This document shows, in pieces, positions 42,508 to 52,552 of a stretch of 64,000 bases of DNA. The first letter of the stretch is position 1, and each line of letters begins with the position of its first letter. Location of the stretch: contig NZ_JAASQR010000003.1 in assembly GCF_011762025.1 (NCBI RefSeq), positions 310,001-374,000 of the forward strand, in the 5' to 3' direction. Below the pieces are notes generated by a model, which saw only the letters and a list, made by a program, of their open reading frames with translations, searched no databases and was not told the origin of the DNA. Both the position numbers and the translations under genes were made by a program. The DNA comes from Sphingobium vermicomposti. GTDB lineage: Bacteria; Pseudomonadota; Alphaproteobacteria; Sphingomonadales; Sphingomonadaceae.

Positions 42508-42623
42508 CGTTCGCCCTGTTCGAACGAGCCCCTTGTCTCGTTCGAATGTCGAAGGGCTCTCATTTTTCAGGTGCCATGCGTCAGAAGGAAGAAAAGAGGC
42601 TTCGACAGGCTCAGCCCGAACGG
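42508..42623. repeat. Family A repeat copy 7 carrying a palindromic insertion
   Basis: Outer arms as in other copies, but the left arm is interrupted by TTCGAACGAG-CCCCTTGT-CTCGTTCGAA, a perfect 10-base inverted repeat at 42519-42546. The interior sequence resembles the copy at 45.5 kb. Confidence 0.8.
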
Positions 42624-42647
42624 GCGATTCCGATTATCCACATTCCG

Positions 42648-43265
42648 CTAGAAACTCGCGTTCAACCCATCGATCACGAACTGCGCGGCCAGCGCGGCCA
42701 GCAACACCCCAAGCAACCGGGTGATCACCGCCTCGATCCGCGCGCCCAGCCACGCCATGATCGGCCCGGCCGCCAGCAGCGACCCCAGCATCAGGACCAA
42801 CGTCGCCAGCACGGCCCCCGTGACGACGAGCCGCTCACTGATGCCATCGGCCCGCGACATCAGCAGCATCACGGTCGCGATCGATCCCGGCCCGGCGATC
42901 ATCGGCATCGCCATCGGAAAGACCGACACATCCTCGACTTCAGGCGTTTCGGCGATCTTGTGCGCCCGATCCTCTCGCCTCTGGGTGCGCTTTTCAAACA
43001 CCATGTCCATCGCGATGATGAACAGCATGATGCCACCGGCGATCCGAAAACTGTCGAGCGCAATGCCCAGCACGCCCAGCAATTGCTTGCCCCACAGCGC
43101 GAAAATCAAAAGGATGGCGGTGGCGATGCCGACAGCGCGGATCGCCATGGCCCGCCGCTGCGGACCGCTCGCCCCGGTGGTCAGGCTGGCATAGATCGGC
43201 GCGCAGCCCAGCGGGTCGATGACCACGAACAGCGTCACGAAGGCGGAAATGAAAAGCTCGGTCAT
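42648..43265 (-). CDS. MarC family membrane protein
   Basis: A 205-residue integral membrane protein with about six hydrophobic segments. Family features are the opening FISAFVTLFVVIDPLGCAPIYASLT and MPMIAGPGSIATVMLLM in the middle. MarC was once linked to antibiotic resistance, but the function is unknown. The start overlaps the stop of the SnoaL-like gene by 4 bases (ATGA), making it the last member of the yggT-yggU-folD operon. Confidence 0.88.
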   Translation of the reverse strand: MTELFISAFVTLFVVIDPLGCAPIYASLTTGASGPQRRAMAIRAVGIATAILLIFALWGKQLLGVLGIALDSFRIAGGIMLFIIAMDMVFEKRTQRREDRAHKIAETPEVEDVSVFPMAMPMIAGPGSIATVMLLMSRADGISERLVVTGAVLATLVLMLGSLLAAGPIMAWLGARIEAVITRLLGVLLAALAAQFVIDGLNASF

Positions 43266-43894
43266 GCACCATCCCCCGCCACGCGGTCGTCGATCACCAT
43301 GTTATAGGCGCTGCCGTTCCACATGCGAACAGTCACATGCCGCCCACCGTCCGGGGCCGCGTCCGCGCTCCAGATCAGGCTGTCATCGACTGGCGGGACC
43401 AGGGCAGCCTCACCCTCTGGCCGGGGCTTGCAGCTGGCCACTTTGCCGATCAGAAATTCCGACGCCTTGCGCGGCTGGGCCAGAGTGTCGCCATGGTCGA
43501 CAACCCACTTCCACGCGCCCTTCTTGTCCCGCCGCCAGATCGTGGTGAAATAGCCCACTGCCCCGTCCGCCCGCGTCCAATTGCCCGTCGACGCGGCCAT
43601 ATTGCCATCGCACGATACATAGATGGTGGACGGCGTCCAGCTGACCGGCTGAGCCGGATCGGCCCGGCCTTTCAGCCATTGTTTCGCCAACACCCGTTCC
43701 GGCACGAACATGATCGCGTCATCCGCCGCCGTCTCGCGAAAGGCGGTCCATTGCCCCTTGTCACGGACCAGTCGGTTAAAGGCGATTTCAGCGGCAAAAA
43801 CCGAACTGGGGTCGGGCTGATGGCGCATCGGCGGGCGCGCGGCGGTCAGCGCAAGCAGCGCGCCCGCCAGCAAAACCGCCCGCCTTGCCGTCAC
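43262..43894 (-). CDS. Exported SnoaL/DUF4440-like protein
   Basis: A 210-residue protein with a signal-like N-terminus ([17 protein letters not shown]), then an NTF2-like domain: [31 protein letters not shown] is typical for DUF4440 proteins, and [21 protein letters not shown] and [11 protein letters not shown] continue the fold. No catalytic residue set is evident and the function is unknown. The GTG start overlaps the folD stop by 4 bases (GTGA) and gives the signal peptide; an internal Met would remove it. Confidence 0.75.
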   Translation of the reverse strand: MTARRAVLLAGALLALTAARPPMRHQPDPSSVFAAEIAFNRLVRDKGQWTAFRETAADDAIMFVPERVLAKQWLKGRADPAQPVSWTPSTIYVSCDGNMAASTGNWTRADGAVGYFTTIWRRDKKGAWKWVVDHGDTLAQPRKASEFLIGKVASCKPRPEGEAALVPPVDDSLIWSADAAPDGGRHVTVRMWNGSAYNMVIDDRVAGDGA

Positions 43895-44784
43895 AGCCCC
43901 TCCGGCTTGGGCAGCCCCGCGCGCGCATGAGCGGCGACCAGCGTATTGCGCAGCAGGACGGCTATCGTCATCGGCCCTACCCCGCCGGGAACCGGGGTGA
44001 TCGCGCGGACATGGGCCAGCGCTTCGGCGGTGGCGACGTCGCCCACGATCCGCGCCTTGCCATCTTCCGTATCGGTCACGCGATTGATGCCGACGTCGAT
44101 CACGGTCGCGCCGGGCTTGATCCATTCGCCCTTCACCATTTCGGCGCGGCCCACCGCGGCCACGACGATATCGGCGCGATGCACCACCGACGCCAGATCG
44201 CGGGTGCGGCTATGCGCGACCGTCACGGTGCAGTTTTCTGCCAGCAAAAGCTGCGCCATCGGCTTGCCCACGATGTTGGATCGGCCCACAATGACCGCTT
44301 CCATGCCGGACAGGTCGCCCAGCTCATCCTTCAACAGCATGACGCAGCCCAGCGGCGTGCAGGGCACCAGCGCTTCCTGCCCCGTCGCCAGCCGACCGGA
44401 ATTGACGACATGAAACCCATCCACATCCTTGGCAGGGTCGATGGCGGCGATGACCGATGCCTCGTCAATATGATCGGGCAGCGGCAACTGGACCAGAATG
44501 CCGTCCACCCGGCCATCGGCGTTAAGCTCCTCGACCAGATCGAGCAGTTCATCCTCGCCGATGCTGGGGGGCAGTTTGAATTCCAGGCTTTCCATGCCTG
44601 CCTCGACCGTCATCTTGCCCTTGTTGCGGACATAGACGGCGCTGGCCGGGTCCTCCCCCACCAGCACCACGGCCAGGCCCGGCTTGCGCCCGGTCGATGC
44701 CATAAAAGCCGCAACGCCGTCCGCCACGCGAGCGCGCAGCCCTGCGGCGAACGCCTTGCCGTCGATGATTTTGCCGATGGTCAT
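43891..44784 (-). CDS. folD: Bifunctional methylene-THF dehydrogenase/cyclohydrolase
   Basis: A 297-residue enzyme interconverting 5,10-methylene-THF and 10-formyl-THF. Signatures are [23 protein letters not shown] with the catalytic Tyr and Lys, [29 protein letters not shown] [16 protein letters not shown], and [16 protein letters not shown]. The formyl-THF product is the donor for PurN elsewhere in the window, while methylene-THF feeds MetF. The ATG overlaps the yggU stop by 4 bases. Confidence 0.95.
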   Translation of the reverse strand: MTIGKIIDGKAFAAGLRARVADGVAAFMASTGRKPGLAVVLVGEDPASAVYVRNKGKMTVEAGMESLEFKLPPSIGEDELLDLVEELNADGRVDGILVQLPLPDHIDEASVIAAIDPAKDVDGFHVVNSGRLATGQEALVPCTPLGCVMLLKDELGDLSGMEAVIVGRSNIVGKPMAQLLLAENCTVTVAHSRTRDLASVVHRADIVVAAVGRAEMVKGEWIKPGATVIDVGINRVTDTEDGKARIVGDVATAEALAHVRAITPVPGGVGPMTIAVLLRNTLVAAHARAGLPKPEGL

Positions 44785-45110
44785 GCTGCCTCAACCCGTT
44801 CCATGATGATGGTGGAAAGCCGCGACATTATCAACGCCTGACCGCCGCCCTTGATCCGCAGCCGCTTTAGCCGGTTGGTGTCGCCTGACTCCAGAAAAAT
44901 CGCGCTGCGGGGCCAATCAAGCCACTTCGCCACCAGCACGATCAGCGCCGCGTTTGCCTTGCCCTTTTCCGGCACGGCCCGGACCCGCGCGGACAGCCAG
45001 TCCGCTCCCTTCTCATCGGTCCACCGCCCCGCAACATCGTCCCGCGATGCGCCGGGCGTCAGCCGGATGGCCAGGATCAGGTCATCGCCGTCCTGGCTCC
45101 ACACGGTCAC
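44781..45110 (-). CDS. DUF167 (YggU) family protein
   Basis: A 109-residue protein of the DUF167/YggU family: [19 protein letters not shown] near the start and [22 protein letters not shown], the two most conserved stretches. Function is unknown, although the family almost always follows yggT, as here. The start is a GTG 10 bases after the yggT stop. Confidence 0.87.
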   Translation of the reverse strand: MTVWSQDGDDLILAIRLTPGASRDDVAGRWTDEKGADWLSARVRAVPEKGKANAALIVLVAKWLDWPRSAIFLESGDTNRLKRLRIKGGGQALIMSRLSTIIMERVEAA

Positions 45111-45120
45111 GCCCAGACGG

Positions 45121-45411
45121 TCAAACCAGCCCGAAAATCGGCGGCAGGATCGCCTGGCGGATGATCAATATGGCCAGCAACACGACCATTGGCGACAGGT
45201 CGAGCGCCCCCAGGTCGGGCATGACCCGGCGGATGGGATTGTAGATCGGCGCCGTCATTCGATCGAGCGCCATGATGACCGTGCGGACCACGTCGCTGGA
45301 CATATTGATGACGTTGAAGGCGATCAGCCAGCTCATGATCGCCTGAATGATGATGATCCACCACAGCACGTCGAGCAGGATGACAATAATCTGATAGAGC
45401 GCGTAGGCCAT
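45121..45411 (-). CDS. YggT family membrane protein
   Basis: A 96-residue protein with two hydrophobic segments around LLDVLWWIIIIQAIMSWL and VVLLAILIIRQAIL, and the family turn NPIRRVMPDLGALDLSPM. YggT proteins are linked to osmotic stress tolerance and, in some bacteria, to cell division or envelope organisation. It is first in the yggT-yggU-folD-SnoaL-marC operon. Confidence 0.9.
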   Translation of the reverse strand: MAYALYQIIVILLDVLWWIIIIQAIMSWLIAFNVINMSSDVVRTVIMALDRMTAPIYNPIRRVMPDLGALDLSPMVVLLAILIIRQAILPPIFGLV

Positions 45412-45531
45412 GCCGTCTCCGATTTGATTGCGGCTGCTTTAGCCGAGGCAGCCCCCCCGCCACAAGCGGCAAGCGCGCGATTCCCAAAGGTTATAAGGAT
45501 GCTGGAGCTACGAGCGTTAGATCGCCCCCCC
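45412..45531. other. Upstream region of the yggT operon
   Basis: No coding region. It should contain the yggT operon promoter on the minus strand, but I could not pick convincing -35 and -10 boxes. Repeats of families A and B follow between here and argB. Confidence 0.4.
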
Positions 45532-45627
45532 GTTCGCCCTGAGCCTGTCGAAGGGTTCTACTTCTTCAGGCACCATAGGTCAGAAAGAAAGAAAGAAAGG
45601 GGCTTCGACAAGCTCAGCCCGAACGGG
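45532..45627. repeat. Family A repeat copy 8
   Basis: Full inverted arms around an interior (TTCAGGCACCATAGGTCAGA) similar to that of copy 7, with a short GAAA run (AAAGAAAGAAAGAAAG) that looks like slippage. Confidence 0.8.
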
Positions 45628-45668
45628 AGATTTCTTTTTGCCACATCCGCTCTAACCGAATGAAGCAA

Positions 45669-45694
45669 CGTGCTCCTGCGAAGGCAGGAGCCCA
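45669..45694. repeat. Family B repeat
   Basis: CGTGCTCCTGCGAAGGCAGG followed by AGCCCA, a palindromic unit about 30 bases after the argB stop codon. Confidence 0.7.
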
Positions 45695-45722
45695 GCTGAT
45701 ACCGCAGGATCGGCCCCCACCT

Positions 45723-46628
45723 TCACCGCCGCACCAACGTCCCCGCACCCCGCTTGGTGAAGATTTCCAGCAGCATCGCATGCGGCACCCGCCCATCCAG
45801 GATGACCGCCGCATCCACCCCGCCTTCCACCGCCTTTACGCAGGTTTCCAGCTTGGGAATCATGCCGCCGCTGATGGTGCCGTCTTCCTGCAACAGCTTG
45901 ATCGCCGCCGGGTCCAGATCGGTCAGCAACTGGCCCTGCTTGTCGAGCACGCCCGCAACGTCAGTCAGCAGGAAAAATCGTGACGCATGCAGCTCCGCCG
46001 CGATTGCGCCCGCCATCGTGTCGGCGTTCACATTATAGGTTTCGCCGTCCGCGCCGATGCCCACCGGCGCAACCACGGGGATGATGCCGCTGGCCGACAA
46101 TGTGTCCAAAATGCTGCGGTCGACCTTCACCGGGTCGCCGACAAAGCCCAGGTCCACATTCCGCTCGATCCCCGAATTGGGGTCGGGCGCGCGCGAACTG
46201 CCGACCTTTTCACACAGCATCAGGCCGCCATCCTTGCCCGAAATGCCCACGGCCCGACCGCCCGCGCCGGTGATCCAGCTGACGATTTCCTTGTTGATGG
46301 ACCCGGCCAACACCATTTCGGCGATCTGCGCGGTTTCCCGGTCGGTCACGCGCAGCCCGTTCACGAAACGCGATTCGACGCCCAGCTTCTTCAGCATCGC
46401 GCCGATCTGCGGGCCGCCCCCATGAACGACGACGACATTGATGCCGACCGCCTTCATCAGCACGACATCCTCGGCGAAATTGCGCGCGGCTTCGGGGTCG
46501 CCCATGGCATGGCCGCCATATTTGACGACGAAAGTCTGCCCCGCATAACGCTGCATATAGGGCAGCGCTTCAACAAGGGTTTCAGCCTTAGCGAGGAGCG
46601 CGGGATCGGGGGCGTGCTTATTATTCAT
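45723..46628 (-). CDS. argB: Acetylglutamate kinase
   Basis: A 301-residue amino-acid kinase, second step of arginine synthesis. The motifs VVKYGGHAM (phosphate site), [34 protein letters not shown] and [18 protein letters not shown] are all present. An in-frame ATG four codons upstream is also possible; neither has a clear ribosome site. It is separate from argH, so arginine genes are dispersed in this window. Confidence 0.94.
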   Translation of the reverse strand: MNNKHAPDPALLAKAETLVEALPYMQRYAGQTFVVKYGGHAMGDPEAARNFAEDVVLMKAVGINVVVVHGGGPQIGAMLKKLGVESRFVNGLRVTDRETAQIAEMVLAGSINKEIVSWITGAGGRAVGISGKDGGLMLCEKVGSSRAPDPNSGIERNVDLGFVGDPVKVDRSILDTLSASGIIPVVAPVGIGADGETYNVNADTMAGAIAAELHASRFFLLTDVAGVLDKQGQLLTDLDPAAIKLLQEDGTISGGMIPKLETCVKAVEGGVDAAVILDGRVPHAMLLEIFTKRGAGTLVRR

Positions 46629-46714
46629 GCGCGCGCGCATAAGGCCATATGACCATGGGGGCAAGCTGGCAGGACCTTTTGCTTTCGCGCAGAGGCGCAG
46701 CGAAGCCCCACCCC

Positions 46715-46809
46715 CGTTCGCCCTGAGCTTGTCGAAGGGCCTCTTTTTCATGAAGTGAAGGACCCTTCGACAAGCTCAGGGCAGGCTTCGACAGGCTCAG
46801 CCCGAACGG
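46715..46809. repeat. Family A repeat copy 9 with a duplicated right arm
   Basis: One left arm (CGTTCGCCCTGAGCTTGTCG) is followed by two right-arm sequences, CTTCGACAAGCTCAGGGC and CTTCGACAGGCTCAGCCC, before the closing GAACGG. It lies between ppx and argB. Confidence 0.8.
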
Positions 46810-46866
46810 AAGATGGGTCTGTCTACGCCTCCTGCGCGAAACCAGAAATACCGGCAGGCTCCCACC

Positions 46867-48381
46867 TCACCAGGCCATCCGATATTTAACCCCCATGGCC
46901 TGCGCCAGATGGCGTTGCCGCCGTTCCACCGCTTCACCAAACAGGTCCGTATCGACACCGCGCAACCGCAGTTCCAGCGTATCGCCCACCATTTCCAGCC
47001 TGGACGCCAGCAACGGCCCCTCGACCCCGCCCGACAGCCGCTGGCCCAGCCGGATCGCCAGACCCCACAACGACGCCCGCTTCAGCGCCGCAGCGGACGC
47101 CAGACTTTCAATCCCCGCCGGAACAGACGTGCCGCCGCCAAAATTGCTGTATAGCGCCTGCGCCAGCATCGCCCGTTCCGCCACGGTGATGCCGACCCAA
47201 TTGCTATGCAGCGCAATCTCCACACCGCGTTCAGCGCGGAAATCCGGGTTGGCGCGCCAGCCGACATCGGCCAGCAGGCACGCGGCGCGGCGGATTCGCC
47301 GCCATGCCTCGCCATCGTCCAGGAACAGCGGCCCGATCCAGCGGTCGATCATGTCGCCATGACCGGCAAAGCGTCCCTGCGCCTCCCCTTCCGCCTCCGC
47401 CGCGACCAGCAAAGGGTCATGGGCGCGAATGTCTGGCGGAAGGTCGCCGAACAGCAGCCCCTCGCGCAGGCCATAGGCCGACACGATCAGTTCGCTCGAC
47501 TGCAACTGGCGGACGATGACGGACAGCAGCGCAGCGGCGTCCGGCAGGGTCGGGATGCGCGATCCCGTCATCGCCGGAATGTCCTTCAACCGGGCGCGGC
47601 CGACATGGGACACGATGCGAGTCAGCTGCTCCGCCCGGCTTGCATCCATCGCATATTGGTGGACCACCGGCAGCGGAAATTGCGTAAGCTGCATGTCGAA
47701 GCGGGCGAGCGAGCGCCACGACCCGCCGACCATGTAGAAAGGCAGGCCGGGTTCGATGCCGGGGTCCGCCTTGGCCAGCATCTTCTTCACCTGCCGTTCC
47801 AGCGCCGACGGACCCTTCGCCCGGATCTGCGGCAGGCGCAGCACGCCCAGCGGCAGGGATATGGTTTCGTGCACCGCCCCATCCCTGATCCGCGCCAGTT
47901 CCAGGCTGCCGCCGCCCAGGTCGCCAACGATGCCGTTCGCCGTGGGGATGCCCGACAACACGCCATAGGCCGCCGCCACCGCTTCCTGCACGCCGGACAG
48001 CAGCTCCACATCCAGCCCCATGGCCTTGGCGCGAACGATGAAATCCTGCCCATTGGCGGCGTCGCGCACAGCGGCGGTGGCGACACAGCGCACGTCCTGC
48101 ACGTCCATGTCGCGGCACAGATGGGCAAAGCGGCCCACGGCGCGCAGACCCCGCTCCATCGCCTCTGCTTCAATCTGTCCGGTGCGACCCAATGACGCGC
48201 CCAGCCCCGCCATCACCTTTTCATTGAACAGGATGAAGGGGATGCGGCGCGGCCCGTCATAGACGACCAGCCGGACGCTGTTCGAACCGATGTCGATGAT
48301 GGCGGTGCGCGCCTTCGCACGACCGGGCGATGTCACCATGGTATCGGCGATCGCCCGGACCTGGCTCAACATCGAATTCAT
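46867..48381 (-). CDS. ppx: Exopolyphosphatase / Ppx-GppA phosphatase
   Basis: A 504-residue ASKHA-fold phosphatase. The N-terminal half carries AIIDIGSNSVRLVVYDG, the catalytic-Glu region VLSGVQEAVAAAYGVL and GIVGDLGGGSLELARI; the C-terminal half is helical and HD-like. It would shorten polyphosphate or hydrolyse pppGpp. It starts 5 bases after ppk, so polyphosphate synthesis and breakdown are in one operon. Confidence 0.92.
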   Translation of the reverse strand: MNSMLSQVRAIADTMVTSPGRAKARTAIIDIGSNSVRLVVYDGPRRIPFILFNEKVMAGLGASLGRTGQIEAEAMERGLRAVGRFAHLCRDMDVQDVRCVATAAVRDAANGQDFIVRAKAMGLDVELLSGVQEAVAAAYGVLSGIPTANGIVGDLGGGSLELARIRDGAVHETISLPLGVLRLPQIRAKGPSALERQVKKMLAKADPGIEPGLPFYMVGGSWRSLARFDMQLTQFPLPVVHQYAMDASRAEQLTRIVSHVGRARLKDIPAMTGSRIPTLPDAAALLSVIVRQLQSSELIVSAYGLREGLLFGDLPPDIRAHDPLLVAAEAEGEAQGRFAGHGDMIDRWIGPLFLDDGEAWRRIRRAACLLADVGWRANPDFRAERGVEIALHSNWVGITVAERAMLAQALYSNFGGGTSVPAGIESLASAAALKRASLWGLAIRLGQRLSGGVEGPLLASRLEMVGDTLELRLRGVDTDLFGEAVERRQRHLAQAMGVKYRMAW

Positions 48382-48386
48382 CGGCG

Positions 48387-50525
48387 TCAGGCCCGCCCCC
48401 GCAACCTGAGCGTGGGCACGACCCCGCTGTCGATCGCCGCGCCGCGCCCTGAAAGCGATGGATTGGTCATGAAATAACGGTGCAGGTTGAACGGCTTGTC
48501 TCCCGGATCGACACGGGCATAATGGCCGTCACCGTCCAGTTCCCAGCTTTGCTCCGTATCGATCAGGTTGGCGACCATCACCTGATCCAATATCTGATCA
48601 TGAACGGTCGGGTTTTCCACCGGCGCCAGAAACTCGACGCGGCGGTCGAAATTCCGCGGCATCCAGTCAGCCGAACTTATATATACTTTCGCGCCATTAT
48701 TGGGCAGCGCCTTGCCATTGCCGAACACGGTGATGCGGCTATGTTCCAGAAAGCGACCGACGACCGACTTGACGCGGATGTTGGCCGACATGCCCGGCAC
48801 GCCCGGACGCAGGCAACAGATGCCGCGCACGATCAGGTCTATCTGAACCCCCGCATTGCTGGCCGCATACAGCTTTTCGATGATGGCGGGGTCGACCAGC
48901 GAATTCATCTTGGCCCAGATGGTGCCGGGCCGCCCGGCGCGCACATGGTCGATTTCCGCATCGATCAGGCCGCACAACCGGTTACGCAGGTCGCGCGGGC
49001 TCATGACCAGCTTTTCAAGGCGCTGGGGTTCGACATAGCCGGTAATATAGTTGAACAGCGCCGCAGCATCGCGCCCATAGGCCGGGTCAGCGGTGAAGAA
49101 GCTCAAATCGGTATAGATGCGCGCGGTGACGGGGTGGTAATTGCCCGTGCCGAAATGGCAGTAGGTGCGAAACGCCTCCCCCTCCCTGCGGACGACCATC
49201 GACACCTTGGCATGGGTTTTCCAGTCGATGAAGCCATAGACCACCTGCACGCCCGCGCGCTCCAGCGCCCCGGCCCACATCAGATTCTGTTCCTCGTCGA
49301 ACCGGGCCTTCAACTCGACCACCGCCGTCACCGACTTGCCCGCTTCGGCGGCGTCGATCAGGGCGCGGATGATCGCCGACTGCTTGCCCGCGCGGTAAAG
49401 CGTCTGCTTGATCGCGACGACATCAGGGTCCGACGCCGCTTGTTTCAGAAACGAAACGACAACGTCGAACGCTTCATAGGGATGATGGACGACAATATCC
49501 TTCGCCCGGATCGCCGCAAAACAATCCCCGTTATATTCCCGAATGCGTTCAGGAAATCGCGGCGCAAACGGTTCGAACTTCAAATCGGGCCGATTTTCCT
49601 CGACCACGCCCGACAGGTCGCCAATGCCGACAAAACCCTCCACCTCGGCGATCATCGCTTCATGGCCCTGAAGCATGTCCTGCAACATTTCCTCGACCGG
49701 TTCGGGAATGCGCTCTTCAATCTCCAGCCGGATAACCCGACCCCGGCGGCGGCGCTTGATGGCGCTGCGGAAATAGCGGACCAGATCCTCCGCCTCTTCC
49801 TCGATCTCGATGTCGCTGTCGCGGATGATGCGGAATACGCCGCTGTTGCGAACGCGATAACCGGGGAAGAGGTCGGCGGAAAAGCGCCGGATCACCGCCT
49901 CCAGCGCCATATAGCGCGCATGGACGCCCGGCACACGGACGAAACGCGCGAGCGAGGATGGGATCATCACCAATTCCCGGATCGGCTGCCGGTCGGACAG
50001 GCGTTCCAGGTCGAATACGATCGACAGTCCCTGGTTGGGGATGAAGGGGAATGGGTGCGCCGGGTCAAGCGCCTGAGGCGTCAGGATTGGGAAGACTTGG
50101 CTAAGGAAATGTTCGCGAAGCCAGCCCTCGCTGGCCTTGTCCATTTCGCTCCCCGGACCGATCACCTCGATCCCGACCTTGGTCAATTCACCATGCAGCG
50201 CGCCCCAGACCTTTTGCTGCGCGGCCATCAGGCGGGTCGTTTCATCGGCGATGGCGGCAAGCTGCTGCGCGGGGGTCAGCCCGTCCGCCGAATGCATGTC
50301 GACATCCTGCAACTGCTGCCCCTTCAGCCCCGCAACCCGGACGCTGAAAAATTCGTCGAGGTTCGCGCCAGAGATGGACAGGAAGCGCAACCGTTCCAGC
50401 AAAGGATGCGCGCGATTCATCGCCTCTTCCAACACCCGCTGGTTGAACGCAAGCCAGGACAGCTCCCGGTTGAAATAGCGGTCGCCCGGCAGGGTCATGC
50501 TGGCGGAGGGATCAGCTTCGGCCAC
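48387..50525 (-). CDS. ppk: Polyphosphate kinase 1
   Basis: A 712-residue PPK1 that reversibly polymerises the gamma-phosphate of ATP. It has the N-terminal domain (RYFNRELSWLAFNQRVLEEA), the head domain, and two phospholipase-D-like catalytic domains: VVSFLKQAASDPDVVAIKQT, TYCHFGTGNYHP with the autophosphorylated His, and RVSADWMPRNFDRRVE-like SSADWMPRNFDRRVEFL. The start is a GTG. The neighbours hdaA upstream and ppx downstream are on the same strand. Confidence 0.95.
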   Translation of the reverse strand: MAEADPSASMTLPGDRYFNRELSWLAFNQRVLEEAMNRAHPLLERLRFLSISGANLDEFFSVRVAGLKGQQLQDVDMHSADGLTPAQQLAAIADETTRLMAAQQKVWGALHGELTKVGIEVIGPGSEMDKASEGWLREHFLSQVFPILTPQALDPAHPFPFIPNQGLSIVFDLERLSDRQPIRELVMIPSSLARFVRVPGVHARYMALEAVIRRFSADLFPGYRVRNSGVFRIIRDSDIEIEEEAEDLVRYFRSAIKRRRRGRVIRLEIEERIPEPVEEMLQDMLQGHEAMIAEVEGFVGIGDLSGVVEENRPDLKFEPFAPRFPERIREYNGDCFAAIRAKDIVVHHPYEAFDVVVSFLKQAASDPDVVAIKQTLYRAGKQSAIIRALIDAAEAGKSVTAVVELKARFDEEQNLMWAGALERAGVQVVYGFIDWKTHAKVSMVVRREGEAFRTYCHFGTGNYHPVTARIYTDLSFFTADPAYGRDAAALFNYITGYVEPQRLEKLVMSPRDLRNRLCGLIDAEIDHVRAGRPGTIWAKMNSLVDPAIIEKLYAASNAGVQIDLIVRGICCLRPGVPGMSANIRVKSVVGRFLEHSRITVFGNGKALPNNGAKVYISSADWMPRNFDRRVEFLAPVENPTVHDQILDQVMVANLIDTEQSWELDGDGHYARVDPGDKPFNLHRYFMTNPSLSGRGAAIDSGVVPTLRLRGRA

Positions 50526-50542
50526 GTTTCACTCGCGCTGGG

Positions 50543-51169
50543 TCAAAAATGACGGTCATCCCCGACTATAGGCAAAAATGCGGACCCGTGCAGGGTCTCT
50601 TTCGCCATAGCGACGGAAATCTTACGTCCCGATGACAGCGCGGCCTCATTCAGGATGCGCGTGACCCCCGCGATAGCGGCATAGCTCCGCTCGATCCGGC
50701 GCAGCAGCCAGTCGGGCAGGTCCGCCGCATGGGGCGCGCCCATCCGCGCCAGCGCCCGTTCGATCAGGGCGCGGGCCAGCGGCTCGTCGGGTTGATCGAT
50801 GGAGATGAACGGAGCCGCGGCCAGACGCGAACGCAGGTCGGGCAGCGCGACCTGCCACTGCGTCGGCGGGTCCCGTCCGATCAACAGCAGCGGCAGGCGG
50901 CTGGTCTGGGCGTCGTTCCACGCGTTGAACAGCAACAGCTCATCCTGCCCCTGCGCATCGTCGATCACCACCCCGCCGCTCAACGCCGCGAAACGGCGGC
51001 CCAGCATGGAACGGCCCGACAGCGGCGGCCCGCCCAGCACGGTGACGGCCAGCGGCCAGTCCCGCCAGCCTTCCAGATGACGGACAGCGATGCGATTGGC
51101 CTCGCTGACCAGATAGTCATCGTCCGTCCCCTGCCCTGGCCAATCGAACGGCAGGCTGATCTGGCTCAT
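50543..51169 (-). CDS. hdaA: DnaA regulatory protein HdaA/Hda
   Basis: A 208-residue DnaA-related AAA-fold protein. The N-terminus [10 protein letters not shown] carries the beta-clamp binding motif (Q-x-x-L-P-F) that lets Hda load onto the sliding clamp and stimulate hydrolysis of DnaA-bound ATP. The P-loop region is shortened (GGPPLSGRSMLGRR), and the Walker B-like VVIDDAQGQDELLLFNAWN follows. It has no DNA-binding domain. The ATG overlaps the stop of the DUF2066-like gene by 4 bases. Confidence 0.9.
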   Translation of the reverse strand: MSQISLPFDWPGQGTDDDYLVSEANRIAVRHLEGWRDWPLAVTVLGGPPLSGRSMLGRRFAALSGGVVIDDAQGQDELLLFNAWNDAQTSRLPLLLIGRDPPTQWQVALPDLRSRLAAAPFISIDQPDEPLARALIERALARMGAPHAADLPDWLLRRIERSYAAIAGVTRILNEAALSSGRKISVAMAKETLHGSAFLPIVGDDRHF

Positions 51170-52461
51170 TGCGGGGCCGACGCTCCGCCCGCCGGGGTCG
51201 CGCCCTGACGCCTGATGCGCAGGGTGGAGCCAGCGACGCTCACGCCATAGCCGCGCGCCTGCAACGCCGCGCGCAGCGTTTCGACCGATCCTTCGAAACT
51301 GACCTGCATGACGGACGTTCCGCCCAGCGCCAGACTGCTGGTGCTGGCGGACCGGACTCCCGGAATCCCGCGCAAGGCGGCCTCTCCCTGGGCGACGGAC
51401 CCGACGTCAGGCGTGTCGAACTGGATCGAAAAACTGCTGGCGCCCCCTTGCGCACCGGGCAATTCAAAACCGTTCAGCGGCTGTTCGGCGGCACTTTCAA
51501 TCTCAAGCGCGTCGGGGTCCACCGGCTCCTCGATAATCAACGACGGGTCGGGTCTCAGGCGGCCGTCATTAAGGGCGGCGGTGTAAAGCTGGTCAATCCG
51601 CCGCGCCGCTTCGTCCAGCATCTGCGGGATCGCGCTTTCCGCCGACGCGCGCAGCGAAAAGCTCGCGCCGATCAGCCGGTCATCCGGGCCATAGCGGGCG
51701 GTGAAGGTGCCGGTGACCGGCCCGCCGGGCCATTGCCGTTCCAGCCGGGCGATGGGCACAACGACATCCGCCGCGCCATATTGGTCGAGCAGCACGCGCC
51801 ACCACAGCCGCCCGCGCCGACCGGTTTGCCCGGCATTCAACAGGATAGGATCGGCAATCGATCCGCTGACCCGCACATAGTCGATGGCGCTTTCCCCGGT
51901 GCGGAAACGCGCCCAGGCCTTCTGCCATTCATTGATGCGCTCATAGGACACCGCCGACCCGCCGTCCCACATGACCGGGATCACCAGCAGGGGCGGCGAT
52001 CGGACGACCTGCCCCGAAACGCCCAGCAATTGCCCCGTGCGCGCGCGGTCGAACAACATGCCCAGCGTCGCGACATAGCGGGTGGGGCCGATCTGCTCAT
52101 ATTCTATCTCGATGCCGGAAATCATCGCTTCCAGCTGCGAATCGGAAAGGCTGGGGACGCCCGCCGCGCCATGGGTGCGGGTCCACAGCATGCGCCACGC
52201 CTGCCGCTGCGCCAACCGCCAGCCCGCCTGACGAGCGCTGTTCGCGTCCTTGCCCAGCACATCGACCTTGATCCCGCTCACCTGATAATCGCCGCCGCTG
52301 GCGATGGGCGGCACGCCGCGTTCGCCCTCCATCTGCGCAAACAGCGCCGCCGCAGCGAGGCCAAGCGCCACCGCCGCCACTATCTGGACGGGCCGCGACA
52401 GCAGGCGGATCAGCGAGGAAAGCCGGAAAGTCGGGCGGTGAATGAATGCGGATAGGCTCAC
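51166..52461 (-). CDS. DUF2066-like exported or membrane-anchored protein
   Basis: A 431-residue protein with an N-terminal hydrophobic helix ([18 protein letters not shown]). A region with [20 protein letters not shown] and a mid-section [18 protein letters not shown] resemble DUF2066 proteins, which lie between purM and hda in other proteobacteria. The last 100 residues hold a heavy-metal-associated-like ferredoxin fold ([32 protein letters not shown]) without a CxxC pair. Function is unknown. A GTG start is used; longer in-frame starts would overlap the purM promoter. Confidence 0.65.
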   Translation of the reverse strand: MSLSAFIHRPTFRLSSLIRLLSRPVQIVAAVALGLAAAALFAQMEGERGVPPIASGGDYQVSGIKVDVLGKDANSARQAGWRLAQRQAWRMLWTRTHGAAGVPSLSDSQLEAMISGIEIEYEQIGPTRYVATLGMLFDRARTGQLLGVSGQVVRSPPLLVIPVMWDGGSAVSYERINEWQKAWARFRTGESAIDYVRVSGSIADPILLNAGQTGRRGRLWWRVLLDQYGAADVVVPIARLERQWPGGPVTGTFTARYGPDDRLIGASFSLRASAESAIPQMLDEAARRIDQLYTAALNDGRLRPDPSLIIEEPVDPDALEIESAAEQPLNGFELPGAQGGASSFSIQFDTPDVGSVAQGEAALRGIPGVRSASTSSLALGGTSVMQVSFEGSVETLRAALQARGYGVSVAGSTLRIRRQGATPAGGASAPQ

Positions 52462-52552
52462 GCGCGCCCTTTTGGCGAGATTTACCACTGATGCCAAGCG
52501 GCAACCCATTTGCCGTTCCGTTTTCCGCGTCATTGTTCTAGTGGGGCCAGCC

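Noticed and set aside
48480..50552. A 690-codon plus-strand frame opposite ppk
   Set aside because: Antisense shadow; the minus-strand PPK1 motifs are complete.
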